Source: Allopusillimonas sp008369125 (lineage in GTDB: Bacteria; Pseudomonadota; Gammaproteobacteria; Burkholderiales; Burkholderiaceae_B). From it: a stretch of 64,000 nt of DNA. Every line of letters begins with the position of its first letter. Position 1 is the stretch's first letter. Where the stretch lies: positions 1,674,001 to 1,738,000 of the forward strand of contig NZ_VOAY01000001.1 in assembly GCF_008369125.1 (NCBI RefSeq). Reading direction: 5' to 3'. Shown one piece after another: positions 1 through 7,198 of this stretch. Under the pieces are notes generated by a model, which saw only the letters and a list, made by a program, of their open reading frames with translations, ran no database searches and had not been told where the DNA came from. The position numbers and the translations under genes were made by a program.

Positions 1-98
1 ATTCGGTAGTGAGCCACTTCAAGCGCTGCTGCACCCATAACCGCTGCACGACCAATTGCATACCCTTTTACAACGGCCTGGCCCTGGGCGCACACCAT
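1..98 (-). CDS. ptsI: Phosphotransferase system enzyme I, 5' end only
   Basis: Only the first 32 codons are in the window; the gene runs off the left edge. The reading frame starting at the ATG at 98 gives MVCAQGQAVVKGYAIGRAAV and then a MGAAALEVAHYR-type segment. This is the N-terminal strand and helix typical of PEP-protein phosphotransferases, which take phosphate from PEP and pass it to HPr. It follows ptsH by 99 bases in the same direction, the usual order. There is no good Shine-Dalgarno before this ATG and the frame stays open further upstream, so the start is the least certain part. The active-site His lies outside the window. Confidence 0.85.
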   Translation of the reverse strand, partial: MVCAQGQAVVKGYAIGRAAVMGAAALEVAHYR

Positions 99-197
99 GG
101 CATGGTCGCCACAGGGGGGCGATGACATGGACGATGTCGCATGTGCCGGGCTGTTGGGCGTCATAAGTACAGGGGCTCCAAAAACTGGCAAGCAGGT

Positions 198-467
198 TTA
201 TTCGTGTTCGCCGAACTTGCCGTCAAACAAGGCCTTGATGTCTCGCAGAGCCTGTTCAGCATCTTCGCCGGTTGCATCAACTTTGACGGTGACACCCATG
301 CCAGCTGCAAGCATCATGACACCCATGATGCTTTTTGCATTGACCCGCTGCGCTCCCCGAGCAATAAACACTTCACTGGAAAATTTGCTGGCAAGCTGAG
401 TAAGTTTGGCTGCTGCCCGGGCATGCAGACCCAGCTTATTGCTGATTACGATATCGATGGTAGGCAT
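198..467 (-). CDS. ptsH: Phosphocarrier protein HPr
   Basis: This 89-residue protein has the normal HPr length. It carries the phosphorylation site motif GLHARAA with His15, and Ser46 within NAKSIMGVMML, the region that HPr kinase modifies in species that have it. It accepts phosphate from enzyme I and passes it to EIIA proteins. It sits between the EIIA gene (38 bases upstream) and ptsI (99 bases downstream). No sugar permease EIIC gene is nearby. In betaproteobacteria such clusters are usually thought to be regulatory rather than for sugar uptake; that role is inference from the family. Confidence 0.96.
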   Translation of the reverse strand: MPTIDIVISNKLGLHARAAAKLTQLASKFSSEVFIARGAQRVNAKSIMGVMMLAAGMGVTVKVDATGEDAEQALRDIKALFDGKFGEHE

Positions 468-505
468 AAAAACTTATTATGTTTAATTAGCAGAACCTGC
501 AAGCG

Positions 506-934
506 TTAACTGTCGCACCCAGTGCCGAAGTGGGAGATCTCCATGCACTCTGCATCGACAATACCCCGGAGCGCACCTTGGCGCACACTTTCGCTTAGTT
601 TATCTGGTTTTTCTTGCTGTTCGGTCAATGCTTTGAGAACCATGCACAAATTGCTGCCGGTAATTAGATGCGCGACCATGCCATCGCCAGCAACGAGGCG
701 GATGGCCCGTTTGGCAATATTAAACGGCGTCGCACCATAAATATCGCAAAGCAGCAGCATGGGTTCGTTTTCTTGGCGTAGCAGGCGCGCGAGCCGAGTT
801 ACCTCTGCTTCGGGGTCGGCATCAGGCGCTACGTCAAACACATCAAGGCTGGCCTTGTGGCCCAGCACATGCTCGGCACATGAGGCGAACGCAGAGCCCA
901 ACGGCTCATGCATGACAAGAACTATACGAGCCAT
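506..934 (-). CDS. PTS EIIA component, mannose family
   Basis: A 142-residue cytoplasmic protein of the EIIA-Man fold. The N-terminus MARIVLVMHEPLG places the phospho-accepting histidine at position 9. A second family motif, LLCDIYGATPFNIAKRAI, corresponds to the DLFGGSPFN-type segment of EIIA-Man proteins. Its ATG follows directly after the TGA of gshB with no spacer, so the two are probably translationally coupled. It has no EIIB, EIIC or EIID partner here, which fits the incomplete regulatory PTS of betaproteobacteria. The gene is often called manX in annotation, but a mannose role is not supported here. Confidence 0.92.
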   Translation of the reverse strand: MARIVLVMHEPLGSAFASCAEHVLGHKASLDVFDVAPDADPEAEVTRLARLLRQENEPMLLLCDIYGATPFNIAKRAIRLVAGDGMVAHLITGSNLCMVLKALTEQQEKPDKLSESVRQGALRGIVDAECMEISHFGTGCDS

Positions 935-1894
935 TCAAATACCCACAGCCTTTTCGAGTGCCGTGACAAAACAGCCTGCCACATCAAAGCCGGTTTGCTC
1001 GGTAATCTCGACAAAACATGTTGGGCTCGTGACATTGATTTCGGTAATGTAGTCACCGATGACATCAAGCCCAACCAGAATCAGACCACGCTCGGCGAGC
1101 GTGGGTCCAATGGCATGTGCAATTTCAAGGTCGCGCGCTGTCAGTGGCTGAGCCACGCCGCGCCCGCCTGCTGCAAGGTTGCCGCGGGTTTCACCCGCCA
1201 GCGGAATACGCGCCAGCGAATACGGCACAGGTTCGCCGCCAATAATCAGAATACGCTTGTCGCCGTTAGCGATTTCAGGAATATAACGCTGGGCCATGAT
1301 GGTCCGGCTGCCATCAACCGTAAGCGTTTCGAGTATTGCACCAAGATTGGGTTCGATATGCTGCAGCCTGAAAATACCCGTGCCACCCATGCCGTCAAGC
1401 GGCTTTACGATGACATCGCGATGACTGTCATGGAATGCGCGCAGCCGCTTCATGTTGCGCGTTACGAGCGTAGGCGTTGTAAATTGGGCAAACTCGGTAA
1501 TAGCGAGTTTTTCAGGATGGTTGCGTATACTCGCCCCTGAGTTGAACACCCGGGCGCCCTGTGCCTCTGCATACTCGAGCATATGCGTTGTATACACATA
1601 CTCCATATCAAAGGGAGGATCTTTGCGCATGATGATCGCATCAAACTCAGCAAGCGCCACGTCATCGGCCGCTGCAACGTCGCGCCACCAGGCGTGAGCA
1701 TGCAGGTCGGCGCCGTCGACAAGCTCAATACGTGTCGCCACGCATTTGACAGTGCCCTGGTCTATGAAAAGGTCGTCTTGCAACGTTACGCTTAGCGAGT
1801 GACCCCGCGCAACGAGCGCATGCATCATCGCTACTGACGAGTCTTTATACGCTTTCAGACCTGGCAATGGATCAATAACAAAAAGTACGTGCAT
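935..1894 (-). CDS. gshB: Glutathione synthetase
   Basis: The 319-residue product joins gamma-glutamylcysteine and glycine with ATP to make glutathione. The start is the ATG giving MHVLFVIDPLPGLKAYKDSS, which is the conserved N-terminus of bacterial GshB. A longer in-frame reading exists upstream but adds only non-conserved sequence. ATP-grasp features are visible: VIVKPLDGMGGTGIFRL for nucleotide binding, and VGLDVIGDYITEINVTSPT near the C-terminus for metal and substrate binding. Length matches the family (about 315). It leads a cluster with EIIA, ptsH and ptsI. Directly upstream is infC, an unusual neighbour. Confidence 0.96.
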   Translation of the reverse strand: MHVLFVIDPLPGLKAYKDSSVAMMHALVARGHSLSVTLQDDLFIDQGTVKCVATRIELVDGADLHAHAWWRDVAAADDVALAEFDAIIMRKDPPFDMEYVYTTHMLEYAEAQGARVFNSGASIRNHPEKLAITEFAQFTTPTLVTRNMKRLRAFHDSHRDVIVKPLDGMGGTGIFRLQHIEPNLGAILETLTVDGSRTIMAQRYIPEIANGDKRILIIGGEPVPYSLARIPLAGETRGNLAAGGRGVAQPLTARDLEIAHAIGPTLAERGLILVGLDVIGDYITEINVTSPTCFVEITEQTGFDVAGCFVTALEKAVGI

Positions 1895-1958
1895 ACGCCA
1901 CCTGCGTGCGCTGCGGGCCCCCGGTAAACCGGGCGCCCCAGTCATAATGTGCTGAAAC

Positions 1959-2510
1959 TCAGGAGGCTGAATCGCCCGATTTACCGGCTACCGCTTTCTT
2001 GCGCGGAGCTAGCACCATCACCATTTGACGGCCTTCCAGCTTGGGCATTGCCTCAACCTGGCAGAGTTCTTCGAGGTCGTCACGAATGCGCTCAAGAACG
2101 CGCATGCCAAGCTCTTGGTGCGCCATTTCGCGACCGCGGAAACGCAAGGTAACTTTGGCCTTGTCGCCCTCTTCGATGAAGCGGCGCAGGTTGCGAAGCT
2201 TAACCTGATAATCGCCTTCATCGGTACCGGGACGAAACTTGACTTCTTTGACCTGGATGACCTTCTGCTTTGATCGCGCTTCCTGTTTACGCTTTTGTTC
2301 CTGATATTTGAACTTGCCGTAGTCCATCAGGCGGCATACAGGGGGCGAAGCTGTTGGTGCAATTTCGACCAGATCGACTTCGTGTTCTTCTGAAAGACGC
2401 AGAGCGTCGGGCGTGTTGTACACACCCAGCTGTTCGCCATCTACGCCAATAAGACGCACCTCGGGGACACGGATTTCACCATTGATGCGATGAGGTTTTT
2501 CGGTTGCGAT
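1959..2510 (-). CDS. infC: Translation initiation factor IF-3, ATC start
   Basis: IF-3 binds the 30S subunit and checks start-codon pairing. The first in-frame ATG (2459) would lose the conserved segment HRINGEIRVPEVRLIGVDGE. Reading back from it reaches ATC GCA ACC GAA AAA, with GGAG eight bases before the ATC at 2510. IF-3 genes are known to begin at rare non-AUG codons (AUU in E. coli) that IF-3 itself discriminates against, giving autoregulation, so I place the start at the ATC, for 183 residues. The N-domain covers roughly 1-80 and the C-domain holds KVTLRFRGREMAHQELG. thrS ends 32 bases upstream. The usual downstream rpmI and rplT are not here; gshB follows instead. Confidence 0.93.
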   Translation of the reverse strand: MATEKPHRINGEIRVPEVRLIGVDGEQLGVYNTPDALRLSEEHEVDLVEIAPTASPPVCRLMDYGKFKYQEQKRKQEARSKQKVIQVKEVKFRPGTDEGDYQVKLRNLRRFIEEGDKAKVTLRFRGREMAHQELGMRVLERIRDDLEELCQVEAMPKLEGRQMVMVLAPRKKAVAGKSGDSAS

Positions 2511-2542
2511 GTCTAAGACTCCTAGGGTTGTTAAAAAATGGT

Positions 2543-4486
2543 TCAGGCGACGGTCTGGGCGCTGTCTTGCCTGGTATTTATTTCGTGCTTCAGGCGGTCG
2601 GCGAAACCCGCCAATGGCATGACACCAAGGTCAAGACCACCGCGTCCGCGGACGGCAACTGTGCCTGCCTCGCGCTCTTTTTCGCCTACTACCAGAATGT
2701 ACGGTACTTTTTGCATGCTGTGTTCACGGATTTTACGGGTGATTTTTTCACCGCGCAAATCGGATTCAGCTCTAAACCCTTGTTTTTTCAGGCTTAGCGT
2801 AATTTCGGCCGCATAACTGGCGGACGATTCAGAAATACAACACACTACGGCATGCACCGGAGCAAGCCATGCCGGCATAGCGCCGGCATGGTTTTCAATG
2901 AGCATGCCAATGAAACGCTCAAAAGAACCTAGTATGGCACGGTGCAGCATAACCGGCGTCTGGCGCTGGTCTGACGCGTCTACGTATTCTGCGCCAAGCC
3001 GCTTTGGCATGGAAAAATCAACCTGTATGGTTCCGCACTGCCAGTGACGGCCAATAGCATCTTTTAGGGTGTACTCGATCTTGGGCCCGTAGAAAGCGCC
3101 CTCGCCCGCCGTGACTTCGTAGTCGCAGCCAGTACGGTCAAGACTTTCCATGAGGGCTTTTTCAGCTTTGTCCCAGACTTCATCAGCGCCGATACGTTTT
3201 TCGGGACGGGTTGCCACTTTATACAAAATTTTGCTGAAACCAAAGTCAGCATACACCTTCTGCAGCAGCGATGTAAACGCAGCACACTCGTCCTGCAACT
3301 GGTCTTCGGTACAGAAAATATGGCCATCATCTTGGGTAAAACCGCGCACACGCATCATGCCATGCAGCGAACCCGAGGGCTCATTGCGATGACACTGACC
3401 AAACTCGCCATAACGCACGGGTAACTCGCGATATGAATGCAGGTTGGCATTGAAAATTTGCACATGGCCCGGGCAGTTCATGGGCTTGAGGCCGTAACTG
3501 CGGTTTTCAGACTCTGTGGTGAAAATATTTTCGGCGTAGTTGTCCCAGTGGCCGGTTTTTTTCCATAGCGACAGATCAAGAATTTGCGGAGCCTTGACTT
3601 CTTCGTAGCCGTTTTCCTGGTATACGCGACGCATATACTGCTCAACCTGCTGCCAAAGCGTCCAGCCCTTGGGATGCCAGAAGATCAGGCCTGGCGCCTC
3701 TTCTTGCATGTGAAACAGATCAAGCTCTCGGCCAAGCTTGCGATGATCGCGCTTTTCGGCCTCTTCAAGCATATGCAGATAGGCCGCCTGTTCGTCTTTA
3801 GTAGCCCAAGCCGTGCCATAAATACGCTGCAACATCTCGTTTTTGCTGTCACCGCGCCAATAGGCTCCCGCCACCTTCATCAATTTAAATACTTTGAGCT
3901 TGCCGGTTGAGGGCACGTGGGGGCCCCGGCACAGGTCAATGAAATCGCCTTCACGGTACAAGCTGATATTCTCATTTGACGGAATCGAGGCGATGATCTC
4001 AGCCTTGTAGTGCTCACCTATGCCTTTAAAGTAAGCCACAGCATCGTCGCGCTTCCATTCTTCGCGCGTAACCACTTCGTCTTTTTTGGCGAGCTCGGCC
4101 ATTTTCTTTTCAATGGCTTCCAGATCGTCAGGCGTAAATGGCCGTTTATACGAAAAATCGTAGTAAAAGCCATTATCGATAACGGGGCCTATGGTGACCT
4201 GTGCTTCCGGAAATAACGACTTGACCGCATAGGCCAGCAAATGAGCCGTAGAGTGGCGGATGAGATCAAGACCATCTGCATCTTTGGCAGTGATGATGGC
4301 AAGCTGTGCATCACGCTCAATTACGTGGCTGGTATCGACCAGCCGCGACTCGCCTTCATCTATGGTCACCCGCCCTGCCAGCGCCGCACGCCCCAGCCCT
4401 GTGCCTATGGAATAAGCAACATCATTGACTGAAACGGGGCCTGCATACTCGCGCTGCGAGCCGTCGGGCAAGGTAATCTGAACCAT
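2543..4486 (-). CDS. thrS: Threonyl-tRNA synthetase
   Basis: A 647-residue class II synthetase that charges tRNA-Thr. The start is the ATG giving MVQITLPDGSQREYAG, preceded by AGGA; an upstream in-frame option is less likely. Domains in order: TGS (about 1-65), the editing domain with STAHLLAYAVK (about 65-225), the catalytic core with LKPMNCPGHVQIF, YRELPVRYGEFGQCHRNE and the HRNEPSGSLHGMMRVRGF region that supply zinc ligands and motif 2, motif 3 near MLHRAILGSFERF, and a C-terminal anticodon-binding domain. infC follows and they are probably co-transcribed. An apparent threonine attenuator occupies the 145-base leader (see separate entries). Confidence 0.98.
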   Translation of the reverse strand: MVQITLPDGSQREYAGPVSVNDVAYSIGTGLGRAALAGRVTIDEGESRLVDTSHVIERDAQLAIITAKDADGLDLIRHSTAHLLAYAVKSLFPEAQVTIGPVIDNGFYYDFSYKRPFTPDDLEAIEKKMAELAKKDEVVTREEWKRDDAVAYFKGIGEHYKAEIIASIPSNENISLYREGDFIDLCRGPHVPSTGKLKVFKLMKVAGAYWRGDSKNEMLQRIYGTAWATKDEQAAYLHMLEEAEKRDHRKLGRELDLFHMQEEAPGLIFWHPKGWTLWQQVEQYMRRVYQENGYEEVKAPQILDLSLWKKTGHWDNYAENIFTTESENRSYGLKPMNCPGHVQIFNANLHSYRELPVRYGEFGQCHRNEPSGSLHGMMRVRGFTQDDGHIFCTEDQLQDECAAFTSLLQKVYADFGFSKILYKVATRPEKRIGADEVWDKAEKALMESLDRTGCDYEVTAGEGAFYGPKIEYTLKDAIGRHWQCGTIQVDFSMPKRLGAEYVDASDQRQTPVMLHRAILGSFERFIGMLIENHAGAMPAWLAPVHAVVCCISESSASYAAEITLSLKKQGFRAESDLRGEKITRKIREHSMQKVPYILVVGEKEREAGTVAVRGRGGLDLGVMPLAGFADRLKHEINTRQDSAQTVA

Positions 4487-4505
4487 AAAGCGTCCTGAAA
4501 AATAC

Positions 4506-4530
4506 AAAAAAACGCGGCACTAGCCGCGTT
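4506..4530 (-). terminator. Intrinsic terminator in the thrS leader (attenuator)
   Basis: On the minus strand an 8-bp GC-rich stem AACGCGGC / GCCGCGTT with a TAGT loop is followed at once by five more T residues. It ends about 20 bases before the thrS start codon, so it lies within the thrS leader rather than at the end of an upstream gene. The sequence of its 3' arm, GCCGCGT, occurs again at 4570-4576 just after the leader-peptide stop. That copy could pair with the terminator's 5' arm instead, forming an antiterminator. Confidence 0.85.
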
Positions 4531-4581
4531 CTGGTGAGTTTGGTTTTGCTAGTAAGCTGACAAAACAATACGCGGCGACCG

Positions 4582-4629
4582 TCAGGGGTGCCGTGTTGTA
4601 GTTCGAATGATGTTTGTGAGCCAAGACAT
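4582..4629 (-). CDS. Threonine-rich leader peptide of thrS
   Basis: A 15-codon ORF reads MSWLTNIIRTTTRHP and stops with TGA. Codons 10-12 are ACT ACA ACA, all threonine, with a further Thr at codon 5. It lies between a candidate promoter (4638-4666) and the leader terminator (4506-4530). A ribosome stalling at the Thr run for lack of charged tRNA-Thr would sit over the first segment of the leader and leave the GCCGCGT at 4570-4576 free to pair with the terminator 5' arm. That matches attenuation as known for E. coli thr and pheST leaders. No Shine-Dalgarno is visible; if transcription starts at about 4631 it would be nearly leaderless. Translation is inferred. Confidence 0.72.
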   Translation of the reverse strand: MSWLTNIIRTTTRHP

Positions 4630-4637
4630 AGCATGTA

Positions 4638-4666
4638 TATATAACATATCGTCTCATCAGTGTAAC
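4638..4666 (-). promoter_or_regulatory. Candidate sigma-70 promoter for thrS-infC
   Basis: On the minus strand, GTTACA (4661-4666) and TATATA (4638-4643) are separated by 17 bases, with four of six matches to each consensus element. Expected transcript start is about 4630-4632, immediately before the leader peptide ATG at 4629. It is the best-placed promoter for the leader and attenuator. Confidence 0.5.
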
Positions 4667-4950
4667 ACCTGCTTGCGGCAACGCAATAAACGAAGAGACT
4701 AAATTAATGTACTTGACGTAAATGAGGGGTAAGTATGTTGCAAAAAGCCCGACTACCTGGCACCTGGCCCAGGAAAGCCCTTTATCGATATGCATGGGCG
4801 GACCATACAACACACGATGTGGCAACGCGCTTTTGACTTGGGGGTTTTTGAAACTACCGGATGAGGGGCTTTGCCCTGCGCGGTTGAACCGATGCAACTA
4901 ACCGGGTTTTGCGTGTACTCGCCCCAAAAAATGGAGAAGAGTAGAAATTT
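4667..4950. other. Intergenic stretch between thrS leader and tRNA-Val
   Basis: No convincing gene is seen. A minus-strand frame stays open across 4520-4897, but its predicted protein has no recognisable family and its stop falls in the thrS leader terminator, so I treat it as chance. The 3' trailer of tRNA-Val must end here. A GC-rich inverted segment around 4741-4780 (AAGCCC ... GGGCTT arms) could serve as its end, but the pairing is imperfect. Confidence 0.5.
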
Positions 4951-5027
4951 TGGTAGGCAGTACTGGATTCGAACCAGCGACCTCTACGATGTCAACGTAG
5001 CGCTCTAACCAACTGAGCTAACCGCCT
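4951..5027 (-). tRNA. tRNA-Val (anticodon GAC)
   Basis: A full 77-base cloverleaf with encoded CCA. The acceptor pairs AGGCGGT with ACTGCCT, allowing one G-T pair. The D arm is GCTC/GAGC. The anticodon stem CTACG/CGTAG encloses the loop TTGACAT, giving anticodon GAC at 4991-4993. The T arm is GCTGG with loop TTCGAAT and CCAGT. The discriminator base is A. Confidence 0.97.
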
Positions 5028-5038
5028 AAAGAGACGAG

Positions 5039-5068
5039 ATTCTAACCCACATGTTTTAAGTGTGTCAA
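5039..5068 (-). promoter_or_regulatory. Promoter of tRNA-Val
   Basis: On the minus strand a perfect TTGACA (5063-5068) is followed after 18 bases by TAGAAT (5039-5044), which differs from TATAAT at one base. It lies just upstream of the mature tRNA 5' end at 5027, leaving about five bases of leader. Confidence 0.75.
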
Positions 5069-5179
5069 ACAGGCTGTGTTGCGGCGCGTCACACGTTCTG
5101 TGGGCTGTGTTTTTAGCCATCAAGTCATCGACTAAAATCTCAGGCAGCGCCTAATACCTAAAAACCAAAAACCCACTAC

Positions 5180-6484
5180 TCAAGTCACTCCGCCTGGTGT
5201 CAGGCTTTCGTCGTATGTGTGTTGATCGAGTATACGCGCCATGACATCGACGGCATCCCAAACGTCGACATAGCGCAAATACAGAGGCGTAAAGCCAAAG
5301 CGCATGACATTGGGCTCGCGATAATCGCCAATAACGCCCTGCTCAATCAAGGCTTGCACGACGGCGTAAGCATGTGCAAAAGCAACGCTCACCTGACTTC
5401 CACGCTGAGCATGCTCACGGGGCGTAACCAGCTTGAGCGAATGGGCACCGCAGCGCGCCTCAAGGAGGCCAATAAACAGGTCGGTCAGCGCCAGTGATTT
5501 TTCCCGCACGGCACTCATAGTGGTACGTTCAAATGTCTCCAGGCCACATTCGACCATTGCAAGCGAAACAATGGGCTGAGTACCGCACAACGCACTTCGT
5601 ATTGTGGCGTGCGGCCTGAAACCCGGCTCCATACTGAACGGCGACGCATGGCCCCACCAGCCAGACAACGGGTGACTGAAGCTTTGCATGTGACGGGGAG
5701 CGACCCAGATGAAGGCTGGCGAACCGGGGCCGCCATTCAGGTACTTGTAGGTGCAGCCCACGGCAAAGTCGGCGCCAGACCCTGCCAGATCCACGGGTAT
5801 CGCGCCGGCGGAATGGGCAAGATCCCACACGGTCAATGCACCACACGCATGTGCATGTGCCGTGACGGCAGCCATGTCCAACAGGCGACCAGTACGATAG
5901 TTAACATGGGTAAGCATCACCACGGCAACCTCTTGATCAATTGCCGTGAGCAGGGCCTCTGGGCTGTCGACCAGACGCAGCGTGTAGCCTTGATCAAGCC
6001 ATCGCGTCAGCCCTTCTGCAATATAGAGATCAGTAGGAAAATTATCACGTTCGCTCACAATGACATGGCGACGTAAAGTGCTCTGGGACGACGCGGCCAG
6101 CGTGGTTTCATCAACATGAGGGGCATCACTGCAGGCCCGTGAGGGGGCTTGGATGTGCAATGCCGCAGCCAGCGCCTTAAAGAGATTGACCGATGTAGTG
6201 TCGGTCACGACCACTTCGCCAGGCCCCGCGCCCAGCAATGGTGCCAGCCGGTCTCCGAGAGAAAGTGGAAGATCAAACCAACCTGCTGTATTCCAACTGC
6301 GGATCAGGCCGGTTCCCCACTCTTGCTCGATAACCTCTTGAGCGCGTACTAGTGCACTGACAGGCCTTGCACCCAGCGAATTGCCATCCAGGTAAATAAC
6401 CCCTTCAGGCAGATCAAAGTCGCAACGCAACGGGGCGAGTGGGTCTTTTCGATCAAGAGAAAGGCAATCTTCGCGACTGAGCAT
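5180..6484 (-). CDS. kynU: Kynureninase
   Basis: A PLP enzyme that cleaves kynurenine to anthranilate and alanine. The start ATG at 6484 gives MLSREDCLSLDRKDPLAPLR, has the strong ribosome site GGAGGTG, and yields 434 residues; a longer frame to 6514 lacks such a site. Family motifs include IYLDGNSLGARP near the N-terminus, WDLAHSAGAIPVDL for cofactor binding, and CTYKYLNGGPGSPAF, which contains the Schiff-base lysine. It lies 39 bases after trpF in the same direction. No kynA or kynB is in the window, so whether it makes anthranilate for tryptophan salvage or degradation cannot be told from here. Confidence 0.95.
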   Translation of the reverse strand: MLSREDCLSLDRKDPLAPLRCDFDLPEGVIYLDGNSLGARPVSALVRAQEVIEQEWGTGLIRSWNTAGWFDLPLSLGDRLAPLLGAGPGEVVVTDTTSVNLFKALAAALHIQAPSRACSDAPHVDETTLAASSQSTLRRHVIVSERDNFPTDLYIAEGLTRWLDQGYTLRLVDSPEALLTAIDQEVAVVMLTHVNYRTGRLLDMAAVTAHAHACGALTVWDLAHSAGAIPVDLAGSGADFAVGCTYKYLNGGPGSPAFIWVAPRHMQSFSHPLSGWWGHASPFSMEPGFRPHATIRSALCGTQPIVSLAMVECGLETFERTTMSAVREKSLALTDLFIGLLEARCGAHSLKLVTPREHAQRGSQVSVAFAHAYAVVQALIEQGVIGDYREPNVMRFGFTPLYLRYVDVWDAVDVMARILDQHTYDESLTPGGVT

Positions 6485-6523
6485 ACAGCACCTCCGGCAA
6501 GAAAAACGGGGCAACCGCCCACC

Positions 6524-7189
6524 TCAGGGCTTGCTGTCGTGCACCGCACGGATAAAGACTGCTATTTTTTCTGCAGACTTGATGCCTGCGGCGCTTTCCA
6601 CACCACTACTTACGTCAACCGCATAGGGCCTTACTACACGGATGGACTGCGCCACGGTGTCAGCTCTAAGCCCGCCGGCCAACACCACCGGGCGGCCGTC
6701 CTCAGCCTGGAGTACGTCAGCGAGTAAGGTTGGCTCCAACGCGAGGCCGCTGCCACCAAACCCTGCGCTATGGCTGTCAAACAGCCACGCGCTTGCCGAC
6801 ATGTACTGGCGGCAAACAGCAAGCACCTGTGCGGCGTTTTCCATACCAGGCCCACCCACTCTGAAGGCCCTGATATAACGATGGCCGAAAGACTCACAGT
6901 ATTGCGCAGACTCATCACCGTGAAACTGCAGAAGATCAGGCTGCACTTGTTCGATCACCTCACGGACTTCGGCCTCGGACGCGTTAACGAACAACGCCAC
7001 AACACTGACAAAAGCGGGTACCAAGGTGCGCAGAGCAACGGCCTGCTCTATGCTGACGGCACGGCGACTGGCCGGGTAGAACACCAGGCCTATGGCATCG
7101 GATCCGCCCTGCACGGCCGCCTGTACGTCTTGTGGGCGTGTCAGGCCGCATACTTTGACGCGTACGCGCCCAGAAAGATTCTGTGTCAT
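6524..7189 (-). CDS. trpF: Phosphoribosylanthranilate isomerase
   Basis: This 221-residue TIM-barrel enzyme catalyses the Amadori rearrangement in tryptophan synthesis. VKVCGLTRPQDVQAA contains the catalytic Cys near the N-terminus. LLQFHGDES and LAGGLRADTVAQSIRVVRP followed by VDVSSGVESAAGIKS are the phosphate-binding strands, with the catalytic Asp in VDVSSGVE. It starts 9 bases after the end of the TRAP permease gene and is followed by kynU. In relatives trpF normally follows truA and precedes trpB; here a transporter separates it from truA and kynU takes the trpB position. Confidence 0.96.
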   Translation of the reverse strand: MTQNLSGRVRVKVCGLTRPQDVQAAVQGGSDAIGLVFYPASRRAVSIEQAVALRTLVPAFVSVVALFVNASEAEVREVIEQVQPDLLQFHGDESAQYCESFGHRYIRAFRVGGPGMENAAQVLAVCRQYMSASAWLFDSHSAGFGGSGLALEPTLLADVLQAEDGRPVVLAGGLRADTVAQSIRVVRPYAVDVSSGVESAAGIKSAEKIAVFIRAVHDSKP

Positions 7190-7198
7190 TACCAGCCC

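Noticed and set aside
908..1540. Plus-strand frame of 210 codons
   Set aside because: Antisense to gshB; no family features.
4422..4634. Alternative threonine-rich leader reading (TSKTKLTRT just before the terminator)
   Set aside because: This frame has no stop before the terminator and runs into thrS, so it cannot act as an attenuation leader peptide. The short ORF at 4582-4629 fits far better.
4520..4897. Minus-strand frame of 125 codons ending in the thrS leader
   Set aside because: No family features; its stop lies in the terminator and it would conflict with the leader peptide.
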